Origin: Megalobrama amblycephala
Lineage: Eukaryota; Chordata; Actinopteri; Cypriniformes; Xenocyprididae
DNA length: 64,000 bases
NCBI RefSeq assembly: GCF_018812025.1
Contig: NC_063061.1
Coordinates: forward strand, 38,663,044-38,727,043
Direction of reading: 5' to 3'
Within the stretch, counting starts at the first letter, position 1. Each line of letters opens with the position of its first letter. The position numbers and the translations under genes were made by a program. Shown here piece by piece: positions 24,898 to 36,876 of this stretch. The notes beneath the pieces are model-generated. The model saw nothing but the letters and a program-made list of their open reading frames with translations. It was not told the origin of the DNA and ran no database searches.

Positions 24898-25224
24898 AAT
24901 AATCGTGTTAATAACACATACACATTCATAAACATAGAATCAATCACAAATAAAATGACATGATTCATAACCTCTATATTTCTGAAGTATATGCAAAGTA
25001 AACATTGATATTTCTGCAGAACTCTGACAGCTCACGAGCCAATCAGAGCCTCTCGCAGAATGGGAATGCACCGCCCACTGGAGCAATCTGATTGATTGAC
25101 ACAGGTCACGTCCAATTAAAATACTTCGGTTAGACTTTACTGTGTCTATATAATAATTCAGAAACATAACCTAGTAGACCAGCCTTAACCTGGCATGCAG
25201 AAAATACGCATAGTGTTTTGATTT
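24803..25224. other. Intergenic stretch with CA microsatellite
   Basis: A CA run lies at 24862-24892. Otherwise nothing recognised. Confidence 0.5.
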
Positions 25225-25316
25225 TATGGAAGCTTGTTTCCACAACGGAATAAAAAAAAAAAAAATCTTGCAATTCTGACTTTTATTTTATTCCATTGTG
25301 GAAATCAGCTTCCATA
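25225..25316. mobile_element. Minimal GAAGCTTGTTTC foldback MITE
   Basis: ATGGAAGCTTGTTTCCAC pairs with GTGGAAATCAGCTTCCAT around a core with one 'TCTTGCAATTCTGACTT' unit. The same unit is tandemly expanded in st8sia3 intron 3 (30540-32815), so this looks like the unexpanded ancestor form. Confidence 0.65.
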
Positions 25317-25654
25317 CTTTTGTCCTCTGTGACTATATACAAAACTAGATTCCTCTGAAGAAAATCTGAGTGGTGTTTGCCCCTGCAAAAGTCGCCGTTG
25401 TGGGTCGTTGCCAGGGTGTTACTAAGCGGTTGCTAGGGTGTTGTTGTTGGTTGCTAGGTGGTGGCGTACTTGAGTTCGGCTCATCTTCTGCTCTGTAGAT
25501 ATATATACTCAAAGAAAACCTTTGTAGGGATATTAAACAAAAGCATTTCTTTGATGTGCATTATATTTAGTAATATTTGCATTATAGTGTGGTTATATTG
25601 TAACATGATGCTTTTTGATAAATTTAATTAATAAAAGCTTTGAGCAGAGAGAAC

Positions 25655-25880
25655 TTTCCGGTAACACTTTACAATAATGTTCCACTGGTTAACATTAGTT
25701 AACATGAACTAACTATGAACAATACTTCTGCTGCATTTATTATTAATCTTAGTTAATGTTACTTTCAAAATTTACCAATACATTATTGAAATCAAAAGTT
25801 GTAACATTAATTAATGCACCATGAACTAACATAAATATGATATTTTTTATTAACTAAGATTAATGGTTAATTAGATGAGT
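25655..25880. repeat. GTTAACTAA-type AT-rich interspersed repeat
   Basis: Same family as 3541-3770 and 20030-20285; leads directly into the GCTAGCATG satellite. Confidence 0.55.
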
Positions 25881-27440
25881 AAAGTTTGATGACAAACTTT
25901 GATTTTGGCTTGAGAAAGCCAAGTCTGAAAGTTTAAAATAACTTTGACTTGATTTCACACATTGCTAGCATGTTGTTAACATGATTAGCATGTTGCTAAC
26001 ATGTTTCTAGCATGATTTGCATGTTGCTAACATATTGCTACCACATTGCTAACATGTTTCTAGCATGATTACCAAGTTGTTAGCATTATTAGCATGTTGC
26101 TATCATGATTTAACATGAGGTTAGCATGTTTTGCTAACATGATTCAGAGTGTTTGCTGACATGATTTAACATGTTGTTAGCATGTTTTAACACTCTGCAA
26201 GCATGTTTTAACATGTTAACATGACTAACATGTTTCTAACATGAATAGCATGTTGTTATCATATTGCTAACATGATTTAACACATTGTTAGCATGTTATT
26301 AATATGATTAGCATGTTGCTAGCATGATTTAACCTGAGGTTAGTATGTTGCTAGCATGATTTAAAATGTTTGCTGACATGATTTAACATGTTGCTAACAT
26401 CATTTAATACATTGCTAACTTGAATTGGAAAATTGCTAGCATGAATTAGCACATTGCTAGCATGTTTGCTAGCCAATTGCTAATATGATTAACACATTTT
26501 CAGCATGGATTAACATGTTGCTAGCATCATTAGCATGTTACTAACATGTTTTAATATATCTATATATATTCATGTCTGTTAACATTAATGTACTGTGGAC
26601 TAACATAAATATGATCATTTTTATTAACTAAGATTAATGGTTAACAAAATGAGTAAAGTTTTATGACAAACTTTGATATTGGCTTGAGAAAGCCAGGTCT
26701 GAAAGTTTAAAATAACTGTGACTAGCTTGTTACATGTTGCTAGCATGTTTTAACATGTTGTTAGCATTTTTAACACACTGCTAACGTTTTAACATGTAGT
26801 TAACATGATTACATCACGTTGCTATGTCTCTAGCATGATTAGCATGTTTTGCTATCTTAGTGCTAGCATGATTTAACACACTACTAGCATGTTGTTAACA
26901 TGATTAGCATGTTACTAGTATGTTGCTAACATGATTTAAAATGAGGTTAGCATGTTACTAGCATGATTTAGAATGTTTGCTGACATGACTTAAATTGTTT
27001 AACAAAACAATTTAATATATTGCTAACTTGAATTGGCACATTACTAGCATGTTTCTAGCATTCTTTAGCACATGATTTATCACATTGTTAACATGTTACT
27101 AGCATGATTTAGAATGTTTACTGACAATGTTTAATAAAACAATACATTGCTAACTTGAATTGGCACATTGGTAGCATGATTTAGCACATGATTTAACACA
27201 TTGCTAGCATGTTACTAGCATGATTTAGAATGTTTGCTGACATGATTTAACACGTTTAACAAAACAATTTAATACACTGCTAACTTGAATTGGCACATTC
27301 CTAGCATGTTTCTAGCATGATGCTAGCATGTTTAGCATGTTGCTAGCCTATTGCTAACATGATTAACACATTGCTAGCGTGATTAGCATGTTGCTAGCAT
27401 GATTAGCAAGTTACTTGCATGTTTTAAAATGTTGTCCTAG
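25881..27440. repeat. GCTAGCATG satellite with conserved head module
   Basis: A head module 'GACAAACTTTGATTTTGGCT' + 'TGAGAAAGCC' (about 25890-25920) precedes imperfect repeats of 'TTGCTAGCATGATTTAACA' type. The head recurs at about 26665-26695, so there are two head-plus-array units. A third unit is in st8sia3 intron 1 (35411-36365). Unit length is irregular, around 20 bp. Confidence 0.8.
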
Positions 27441-27490
27441 GATAGTCCTTAAGCTTTTCTAGCGATAGCTTAAATACTCTTTAAGTATTA

Positions 27491-27808
27491 TGTTGCGTTC
27501 ACACCAGACGCGAATGAAGCGTTACGCGCGAGTGATTTACATGTTAAGTCAATGCAAAGACGCAATAGACATCCTGCGGCACGAATTGAGCATTTCGGGC
27601 GTTTGATGCGCATAACACGTGATTCACGCGAATCACGCGAAGTGAAAAATCGGAACTTTGGCGAATATTCGTGCCGCGTTAACCAATCAGGAGCTTTCTC
27701 TAGAAGTGACGTGATTACGACGTAGCGAGCGGAGGCAGAAATCCGAAACAACAATGGCGAACAAAATCATTGATTTATTCACGCAAGTCGCATCTAGTGT
27801 GAACGCCC
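27491..27808. mobile_element. TIR MITE ('GCGTTCACACCAGACGCG')
   Basis: Left end GCGTTCACACCAGACGCGA and right end TCGCATCTAGTGTGAACGC form imperfect terminal inverted repeats. The interior is CpG-rich. An 88-codon minus-strand frame and a short plus-strand frame beginning MANKIIDLF lie inside; no transposase domain is recognisable. It sits 320 bp past the st8sia3 stop and contains TTTATT at 27774-27779, i.e. AATAAA on the st8sia3 strand. Confidence 0.7.
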
Positions 27809-28129
27809 CATTATACTACAAAAGTCTTGACTTCATACTCAATGGAAGTCTGTGGGACTGTCGTAGTTTTGATCACGCGTTTAATGAAAATCGTAAGTCG
27901 GATCAGAAAAGTGTCAAGCAAACATAATAAATGCTGTAATATATATTGCTCATTGTTAGTTAACAAATATTGTAAAGTGTACCAACTTTCCTCATCATTA
28001 CTAACACTGATCATTAGTGGCTGAGCTTGATGTCGATAGTTGCCACCCCGAATCACCACAAACGTCCATTAGCCAAACCAAACGACCCTGAGTCCTGACC
28101 GCTGACCCTTTGACCCTGACCTCTGCCCT

Positions 28130-28412
28130 CTAGGCGCAGTGGGAGAGGCTGAGTTTCAGGACGCCGTCTGCGTGCATCTTGAAGAGCAGTTTGAACTCGG
28201 TGGGCAGCTGGTGCGACTCCTGCCACTTGGTGGTAAACTTGGTGCCCTTCTTGTCGTAGTAGTGGTACGGCAGCTCCTTCCCCGTGTTGGGATCCCAGCC
28301 GAAGGGCCAGAATCCGTACAGGTGGATCTGATCACACAGGGACGAGGCCAGCGTGAACATGAGGATCCCCGTGCTCAGCCGCTTCGGAGACAGCTGCTTC
28401 GTTTTCCAGTAC
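28130..28412 (-). CDS. st8sia3: st8sia3 coding exon 4 (last)
   Basis: Begins after ...TTTGTCTGCAG and completes Arg281, then reads YWKTKQLSPKRLSTGI. It holds sialylmotif S (about 294-316, ending 'IHLYGFWPF'), motif III 'YHYYDKKGTK' and motif VS 'HQLPTEF' with His348 and Glu353, the residues this family uses in catalysis. The protein ends ...LSLSHCA (residue 374), then TAG at 28132-28130. This C-terminus is the family's usual one, so nothing is truncated. A 3' UTR must follow to the left; the first AATAAA on this strand is at 27779-27774, inside a MITE. Confidence 0.96.
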
Positions 28413-29920
28413 CTGCAGACAAACAACAGGACATCACTTGAAATGTGATTTTGTAAAATATATCGATTTTTTGCATTGTTTTTTATGTCCAGTTGTGTTT
28501 TAAACAAACTATCTTTGGATATTTTGCAATGTCACAAAGAGCATTTGGCTGAATCTCACAAAACCTGTGATTTTTTTAGGTCAACAATTAGGTCAAATCA
28601 ATTCTAAAGCCCTTTATATATTATATTATTAATAATAATTATGGCATGAAAATTGTGAATTTTTTGCTTTTTTTTTCTGTGGTGATTTAAACAAACTATC
28701 TTTGGATATTTTGCGATGTCGCAAATTGGAAATAGGATTAACTAAATCAATAAGTGTGTATTTGCTGACATAAAGCCCTTTAAAAAATTATATTACTATA
28801 TTTTTAAAATTAAATTCATCATGCATTCATTGAATACAAAACATCTTTATGTATTTATTTGTTCATAGACAAAACCTGTGATTATTTATTTATTAGCATA
28901 AAATGAAAACATTTCACTCCAAAATAATATTTTCAAAATTACATTTATGATATTATAATTATGAAAATAGTATGTTACGCTGCTCCGAACATATATCAAG
29001 TCTTTTATAAAATTACATTATTATATTATCACAATTATATTCATCAACCAATGAATTAATTTTTTTTAACTAATTAATTAATTAGTTTTTCAAATTGCAA
29101 ACCAGAATAAAAATCAATAACTCTGAAAAAAATGTAAAAATGCACTTCATTATACACTTCATTCAAAGGTTTGGGGTCAGAAAGATTTTATTTTTAAAAG
29201 AAATTAATACTTTTATTCATCAAGGATGCATTAAAATGATCAAAAGTGACTTTCTATTCATGAAATAATCCTGAAAAATAAAATATGAAAATATGAACTG
29301 TTTTCAACATTGATAATAATCATAAATGTTTCTTGAGCATCAAATCATCATGATTTCTGAAGGATCATGTGACACTGAAGACTGGAGTAATGATGCTGAA
29401 ATTTCAGCTTTGATCACAGGAATAAATTACACTTTACTATATATTCACATAGAAAATAGCTATTTTAGATTATAATAATATTTCACAATTTTACTGTATT
29501 TTTGATCAATTAAATGCAGCCCACAAACTTTTGAATGCTAGTGTACATATAATTTAGACCCATGTTTATGTGATATTTAGGTAATTTAGATAAAACCATC
29601 GACAGTAATCAGCAATGTTTTCCACACCAAAGTCTTTCCATAAGCGCTGATCTCAGTATGTTCTGCTGCTCTGAACACTTCAACACCACAAATCCTCTGT
29701 AATCTCACCTGTAAAACCATCCAACACAGAACTTCAGCTTTAAATGAATTGTGAATAAACAGAACTACTGCCATACACAGTTAATGGTGATAAACCACTG
29801 CATGCACACTGAACAGCATTTACCATGAACCCCCGGGTAAGAAAGCTAATGTGTTTCACCCAAAGTGGCACATGTGTCTGCAGGAAAATGGTGACAACAC
29901 ATCCATGAAGGTCAGCTGCT

Positions 29921-29960
<40 letters not shown>

Positions 29961-30065
29961 CAGAGGTTCATTCGCTCAGAGCAAGGTTAGTTCAACCACC
30001 ATCTCTAATAGAGTCACAGCGCTGGTGAACCACAGAGAAACAGTGAACAGCACTGGACTACAGGC

Positions 30066-30115
<50 letters not shown>

Positions 30116-30539
30116 CATTTTCTATTACTTATTTACTTATTTTTAAAGATTTTTAAAGTCTAGTTTTAAAATGATTGTTAATATTGATTTTAATATTATT
30201 CACTTAATATGAATACTATTCATAGAGTTTATTAATATTAATACAATTTCTCTTTCAAATCGAACGTCAAATTGTTGTGAAAATACATATTTTTAAAATT
30301 ATAATTAAAACATACTCTCACACAGATCCTTATTCATAGCTGACTGTTAAACCAAATTTCTATTAATCTTCTTGTGGAGCTTTTGAGCATCTTACAGGGG
30401 TTAAATGTGTCCAATTGGACACAGCGACTCGCTTTAATGGGATAGCAGAAGATTACAGGACAATAGCTCAGTTCTGTGAATGATGGGTTAAATCGAGTAA
30501 CTCTCACTCGCTCTCTCTTTATGCTTACTTAGAGTGAGT
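28413..30539 (-). other. st8sia3: st8sia3 intron 3, 3' part
   Basis: A segment with 'ACAAACTATCTTTGGATATT' is duplicated 187 bp apart (about 28503 and 28690). A minus-strand copy of the 'CATTACTCCAGTCTTCAG' repeat lies at 29160-29540, and GT runs at 29924-29959 and 30071-30111. No additional exon is seen. Confidence 0.6.
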
Positions 30540-32815
30540 GTGATAATTCGGACTTTCTTCTCGCAATTCTGACTGTCTTCCTCGGAATTCTGAGTTTACA
30601 TCTTGCAATTCTGATTTTTTTCTCTGTATTTTAAATACACATATCGCAATACTGACCTTCCTCGGAATTCTGATATTAAATCTCGCAATTCTGACTTTAT
30701 TGGAATTCTGAGTTTACATCTTGCAATTCTGACTTTCTTTCTCAGAATCCTGAGTTTACATCTTGGAATTCTGACATTCTTCTTGGAATTCTGAGTTTAC
30801 ATCTTGCAATTCTGACTTTCTTCTCGAAATTCTGAGTTTACATCTTGCAATTCTGACTTTCTTTCTCAGAATCCTGAGTTTACATCTCGGAATTCTGAGT
30901 TACTTCTTGGAATTCTGAGTTTACATATTTTGCAATTCTGATTTTCTTCCTCAGAATTCTGAGTTTAAATCTCCCTATTCTGACTTTCTCGGAATTCTAA
31001 ATTTATATCTCACAATTCTGACTTCTCGGAATCCCGAGTTTATATTTTGCAATTCTGACTTTCTTTCTCGGAATTCTGAGTTTACATCTCGCAATTCTGA
31101 CTTTCTTCCTCTGAATTCTGAGTTTAAATATCATAATTCAGAATTTTTCTCGGAATTCTGAGTTTACGTCTCACAATTCTGACTTCTCAGAATCCTGAGA
31201 TTACATTTTGCAATTCTGACTTTCTTCCTTGGAATTCTGAGTTTAAATCTCACAATTCTGACTTTCTCGGAATTCCGAGTTTACATTTTGCAATTCTGAC
31301 TTCTCACAATTCTGACTTTCTTCCTCAGAATTCTGAGTTTACATCTTGCAATTCTGTCTTTCTTCTCGAAATTCTGAGTTTACATCTCAGAATTTGGACT
31401 TCTCGAAATTGTGACTTTCTTCTTGCAATTCTGAGTTAACATCTCGCAATTCGGACTTTCTTCCTCGGAATTCTGAGTTTAAATCTTGCAATTCTGACTT
31501 CTCGGAATTCTGAGTTTACATATTTTGCAATTCTGATTTTCTTCCTCAGAATTCTGAGTTTAAATCTCCCTATTCTGACTTTCTCGGAATTCTAAATTTA
31601 TATCTCACAATTCTGACTTCTCGGAATCCCGAGTTTACATATTTTGCAATTCTGACTTTCTTCTCAGAATTCTGAGTTTAAATCTCGGAATTCTGACTTT
31701 CTTTCTCGCAATTCTGAGTTTACATCTCACAATTCGGACTTTCTTCCTCTGAATTCTGAGTTTAAATATCATAATTCAGAATTTTTCTCAGAATTCTGAG
31801 TTTACGTCTCACAATTCTGACTTCTCAGAATCCTGAGATTACATTTTGCAATTCTGACTTTCTTCCTTGGAATTCTGAGTTTAAATCTCACAATTCTGAC
31901 TTTCTCGGAATTCCGAGTTTACATTTTGCAATTCTGACTTCTCACAATTCTGACTTTCTTCCTCAGAATTCTGAGTTTACATCTTGCAATTCTGTCTTTC
32001 TTCTCGAAATTCTGAGTTTACATCTCAGAATTTGGACTTCTCGAAATTGTGACTTTCTTCTTGCAATTCTGAGTTAACATCTCGCAATTCGGACTTTCTT
32101 CCTCGGAATTCTGAGTTTAAATCTTGCAATTCTGACTTCTCGGAATTCTGAGTTTACATATTTTGCAATTCTGATTTTCTTCCTCAGAATTCTGAGTTTA
32201 AATCTCCCTATTCTGACTTTCTCGGAATTCTAAATTTATATCTCACAATTCTGACTTCTCGGAATCCCGAGTTTACATATTTTGCAATTCTGATTTTCTT
32301 CCTCAGAATTCTGAGTTTAAATCTCCCTATTCTGACTTTCTCGGAATTCTAAATTTATATCTCACAATTCTGACTTCTCGGAATCCCGAGTTTATATTTT
32401 GCAATTCTGACTTTCTTCTCAGAATTCTGAGTTTAAATCTCGGAATTCTGACTTTCTTTCTCGCAATTCTGAGTTTACATCTCACAATTCGGACTTTCTT
32501 CCTCTGAATTCTGAGTTTAAATATCATAATTCAGAATTTTTCTCAGAATTCTGAGTTTACGTCTCACAATTCTGACTTCTCAGAATCCTGAGATTACATT
32601 TTGCAATTCTGACTTTCTTCCTTGGAATTCTGAGTTTAAATCTCACAATTCTGACTTTCTCGGAATTTTACATTTACATCTCACAATTCTGACTTCTTGG
32701 GATTCTGAGTTTACATCTCGCAATTCTGAGAAATAAACTCACAATTGTGAGGAAAAAAGACAGAGTTGTGAGATAAAAAGTCACAATTACCATTTTCAGA
32801 AACAAGCTTCCATAC
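30540..32815. repeat. GAATTC-rich satellite in st8sia3 intron 3
   Basis: About 2.2 kb of imperfect repeats of 'GCAATTCTGACTTTCTTC' + 'CTCAGAATTCTGAGTTTAC', roughly 40 bp per double unit. Many units contain the 14-bp palindrome CTCAGAATTCTGAG. Larger blocks are duplicated: the 'ATCATAATTCAGAATTTTTC' marker recurs near 31131, 31771 and 32523. The right end carries AACAAGCTTCCATA (32801-32814), the terminus of the 25225-25316 MITE family, so the array is an expanded MITE core. Confidence 0.85.
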
Positions 32816-32904
32816 AAAACCCAAAATGATACCATGGTATTTTTAGTAGTGTGGTTCTCAAATGAGGCCTAAACAGGTTCAGACAGACGTACAAAAGCTC
32901 TTAC

Positions 32905-33462
32905 CTGTTCACATACTGCATAATGTTTCCCGGCCAGGCTAACTGTACTTTCAGCTGCCCCTTGTGCTCTACGAAGAAATCTACGAGTGTGCGTGTGACA
33001 GTGGCGGATGTGTGGAAGAAAAAGGCGGGGATCCACAGGATCGCGCCGTCCAGCTTCTTCAGACTCAAGAAGAAATTGTTTCTGTCCTGGATGGTCAGCA
33101 GGTTGTTGTAGTATTTCTCCAGAATACTGGGATTGAAGGTGGTGAGGTTGGTCCGGCGGCCCACGTCTCTACGGAAGACCTCGGTGGGCGCGAAGTTGCA
33201 GCGGAAGACAAAGTCATACTTGTCGATTTCAGGGCCGCAGCGGCTGCCGGTCAGGATCCCGCTGTTGCCCACTACGGCGCAGGTGTTGTAGCGCTTGTTG
33301 AGGACGGGAGAAGAGTCCGGAAGCAAAGACCTGAGGTTCTCACCAATGGAGAAGACGTATTTGTGACTGGAGTAGTCGTAGTGCATTAACTGACCCACGC
33401 GAACGCTGCTCTTGGTCAGGGTGAAGTTGTGCGGGACGTCGATGTACTGGGCGATCTCTTTA
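32905..33462 (-). CDS. st8sia3: st8sia3 coding exon 3 (sialylmotif L)
   Basis: Acceptor ...TGTGTTTTCCAG|TAAAGAGATC; donor ...GTGAACAG|GTAAGAGC. It completes Ser95 and runs to the first two bases of Arg281. It carries 'GQLMHYDYSSHKYVFS', sialylmotif L from Cys156 ('CAVVGNSGILTGSRCG' on to 'DFVFRCNFAP'), 'RTNLTTFNPSILEKYYNNLL' and 'ILWIPAFFFHTSATVTRTLV'. Potential N-glycosylation sites include NFT (about 107) and NLT in the Asn-Leu-Thr-Thr stretch. Reading upstream of the acceptor is intronic even though the frame stays open to 33521. Confidence 0.97.
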
Positions 33463-33626
33463 CTGGAAAACACATGCAACAACATCAGAATAAAGTGGAC
33501 AGAATCAGAAACGCAACGCAAGTAGCAGCTGACAGGAGTGTTTTAAAAGAGATCTTAAACAAGAATATTCATAACCATAAAGTTTAAATAATATAACTAC
33601 TTAAGAATATTCATATTTATTAATAT

Positions 33627-34429
33627 TTAAAGGATTAGTCCACTTTTAAATAAAATTTTCCTGATAATTTACTCACCCCCATGTCATCCAAGATGTTCAT
33701 GTCTTTCTTTCTTCAGTCGAAAAGAAATGAAGGTTTTTGAGGAAAACATTCCAGGATTATTCTCCTTATAGTGGACTTCAAACGGTTGAAGGTCAAAATT
33801 ACAGTTTCAGTGCAGCTTCAAAGAGCTTTAAACGATACCAGACGAGGGATAATGGTCTTATCTTGCGAAATGATCTGTCATTTTCTAAAAAAATACAACT
33901 GTATATGCTTTATAAACACAAAATATCATCTTGCACGTGCTTCCGCTTTCCGTATTCTTCAAAAAGCTTACGCTGAATGTCCTATGCTTTCCCTATTCAA
34001 CATACAGAACGAACGCGGCACCAGTTTTGTTTTTTTCCCCTAAGTAGAATAGGGAAGGCGTAGGACATACGGCGTAAATGTTTTGGAGAATACGGAAAGC
34101 GGAAGCACCTGCAAGATGATATTTTGTGTTTATAAAGTATATACAGTCGTATTTTTTTTTGAAAATGGCAGATGGTTTCTCTAGATAAGACTCTTATTCC
34201 TCGTCTGGGATCGTTTAAGAGCTCTTTGAAGCTGCACTGAAACTGACATTTGGACCTTCAATCTGTTGAACCCCAGTGAAGTCCACTATATGGGAAAAAT
34301 CCTGGAATGTTTTCATCAAAAACCTTAATTTCTTTTTGACTGAAGAAAGAAAGACATGAACATCTTGGATGACATGGGGGTGAGAAAATTATCATTAAAG
34401 TTGAATTTTAAAGTGAACTAATCCTTTAA
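33627..34429. mobile_element. 803-bp foldback element, copy B (st8sia3 intron 2)
   Basis: Starts TTAAAGGATTAGTCCACTTT and ends with its inverse ...GTGAACTAATCCTTTAA. The outer arms match copy A at 23945-24802 ('ATGTCATCCAAGATGTTCAT', 'GCAGCTTCAAAGAGCTTTAA'). The inner arms ('GCTTCCGCTTTCCGTATTCT' and inverse) differ completely from copy A but still pair with each other around a loop near 33997-34045. It almost fills the 1.2 kb intron. Confidence 0.85.
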
Positions 34430-34690
34430 TATTACACGTGTGAGAGTTGATGTTTTATAAACAGTTTTAAAAAATACTGTTTTCAAAAAAAATTGACATT
34501 TGAATTAAACAAATAAAATAATTAAGAATGTTTACATCCTGCAATTCTGATTTTTTCCCCCCATAATTCTGAGTTTACATCTTGTAATGGTTTGCATTTG
34601 CATTGAAATAACATATGGCATCTACCTTGATTATTCAAAAACTATTCAGTTACTCTCATCTTCTGCTCTGTGTGTGTGTGTGACGTTCAC

Positions 34691-34810
34691 CTTTGCTCTA
34701 AATAAGCGCTCTTGTTAAACCTCCAGTTGCTGGACTCCTGTATGTTCTCGTTGAGGGCATTATTCAGGGACGTGAACGCAGGATCCAGAAACTTCATTGC
34801 CAGTTGGGAC
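34691..34810 (-). CDS. st8sia3: st8sia3 coding exon 2 (stem region)
   Basis: 120 bp, acceptor ...CTTCTCGTCAG|GTCC, donor ...GAGCAAAG|GTGAACGT. It completes Arg55 and encodes 'SQLAMKFLDPAFTSLNNALN' up to the first two bases of residue 95. It is too short to stand out as an open frame and was found by matching the family's stem region between the membrane anchor and sialylmotif L. Phase 2 at both ends fits exons 1 and 3. Confidence 0.93.
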
Positions 34811-35410
34811 CTGACGAGAAGATGGACAGACAGAGGAAATGAAAACACTGTTTCTGTTCCACTTCACAGGAAGGCCCGATCCCGATGTCCCGCTGATGGC
34901 AGCTGCTGAAAGTGGTTCCAATCAATCGGACCCATCCAGACTCCTGTCAGTCACCTCCCGCCCGGGGCAGTCGATGCCCGCTCTAATTAAGCAGCCTCTT
35001 TTAGACTCCACGCCTGCTCGTTTTCTCACTCTCATTTGTTAAAGCTTGTTCCGTTTCATTACCAGAGTTATTTGAGTCTGGGTTACGGCCTCAGAGGTCA
35101 GAGAGCTGTGTTGGTTTACAGGCCGACTCAAGTCACTCCCAATATAACAGTGAACAGGAACTCAATCATTTCATACACTCTTTTTCACAGTGACGCATGC
35201 CATAGAAGAACCAATTCTGGTTCCTCAAAGAACCTTTCAGTGACCTTTTTTATGTGAAGTATGTTTTAATATTCTATAAAACCTTTTAACACTATAAAGA
35301 ACCTTTTGTGGAATGGAAAGATTCCATGGATCTTAAAGGTTCTTCAAGGAACCATCAATGCCAATGAGGAGCCTTTATTTTTAAGAGTGAACATTGAACT
35401 ATACAGTAAC
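34811..35410 (-). other. st8sia3: st8sia3 intron 1, exon 2-proximal part
   Basis: Low-repeat, GC-richer sequence at about 34830-35060, then an AGAACC-type repeat at about 35170-35400 ('AAAGAACCTTT', 'GGTTCTTCAAGGAACC') that can fold on itself. Related AGAACC sequences are at 37350-37460 and 37915-38250. No extra exon seen. Confidence 0.5.
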
Positions 35411-36365
35411 GTTTGTAGACAAACTTTGATGTTGGCTTGAGAAAGCCTAGCCAGAAAGTATTAGCAGCTTTAAGTTCGAAGGTTTTAATTTGGAATAGGT
35501 TTTAAGTTTTACTTTAGTATCTTTAAAAGCTAGACTTTTGGGTAGATGCATGATTTATCATGATTTGTCACATTTGCGAGCATGATTTAACATTGTTAGC
35601 ATGTTTAGCATGTTGCTAGCATTATTTAGTGCAGTGTTAACATGCTTCTACATGATTTAGCATGTTGCAAGCATGATTCTAGCATGATTTAACATTGTTA
35701 ACATGTTTTAGCATGTTGCTTGCATAATTTATCATATTACTAGCATGCATTAACATTTTCTAGTATGATTTAGCATGTTGCTAGCATTATTTAGTGCAAT
35801 GTTAACATGTTTCAACATGATTTAGCATGAAACATTCTAGCATGTTTTTAGCACATTGCTAGCATTCTTTAGCCTGTTGTTAGCATGATTATTCATGTTG
35901 CTAACACGTTTCTAGCACAATTTAACATTTTATAGCATCATTTAGCATTTTTCTAGCATTATTTAACATTGCTAACATGTTTTAATATGTTGCTAGCAAT
36001 ATTTTGTGCAGTGTTAACATGCTTTAACACAATTGATCATGTAGATAGCATGATTCTAACATGGTTTAACATTGCTAGCATGATTTAACATGTTGCTAGC
36101 ATGTTTCTAACATGATTTAACATTGCTAGCATGAATTAGCTTGTTGTTAGCATTATTTAATGCATTGTTAGCATGCTTGTAACATGATTTTGTATATCAC
36201 TGGCATGATTTAACACATTGATAACGTTTTAATATGTTGTTATCATTAACATGTCGTTGCATGTGTCTAGCATGAATTAGCACATTGCTAGCATGTTTTT
36301 AGCATGAGTTAGCAAGCATGTTGTTAACATGTTTTAGCACATTGCTAGCATGCTTCTAGCGTGTT
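35411..36365. repeat. GCTAGCATG satellite, second locus (st8sia3 intron 1)
   Basis: The head words 'GACAAACTTTGATGTTGGCT' and 'TGAGAAAGCC' (about 35420-35450) are followed by imperfect 'TTGCTAGCATGATTTAACA'-type repeats, the same organisation as 25881-27440. Confidence 0.8.
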
Positions 36366-36550
36366 TTTGTTTTTCATGTTAATTTTAGTTTAATTTTTAG
36401 TCATTTTGTTGCTTTTATCAGTTTATTATGTATTTTTTTTTATATTTTGCTACTTAGATTTAATTAAGTCCCTCCAGTAAGACTTCTTCTCTATATCAGT
36501 GTCAGTGTTTCTGAACTCCCTGAAACGCCTCCATCTTGAGTTTTCTTCAC

Positions 36551-36876
36551 AATATTCCTCATTTAAATAATTCATATGCAAAATAAAGGGGCGGGGCCTG
36601 GTTGAGTTAGTTAGTAGTGTGTTGAAACTGGCGGTTATGGTAAGGGGCGGGACATTTCCCAAACACCAATCACAACACACGGCTCCAGCCGACCAATCAG
36701 AGCACAGTGCGCTTTTCAGAAGGAGGGGCTTCATAGAGACAGGAACTAAACAGAGCGTTACTGACAGACTGGGAAGAGAGGAGCTGAACAATGGAGAATA
36801 TGAGGAAAATAATCAACATTCAATCATGAAAACCTGTTCTAGTAGAGCCAAAAAACAACAATGTGGCCTCTTTAAG
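36551..36876 (+). mobile_element. Interspersed MITE-like repeat, copy 2 of 2
   Basis: Nearly identical to 2071-2367, same orientation, with a short insertion near 36795-36802 and another near 36827-36838. The 113-codon minus-strand open frame across it is part of the repeat. Confidence 0.7.

Noticed and set aside
27488..27754. 88-codon minus-strand frame next to st8sia3
   Set aside because: Inside a TIR MITE; no transposase or host domain recognisable.
32327..32527. Basic 66-codon minus-strand frame in st8sia3 intron 3
   Set aside because: Product of the GAATTC satellite, no independent support.
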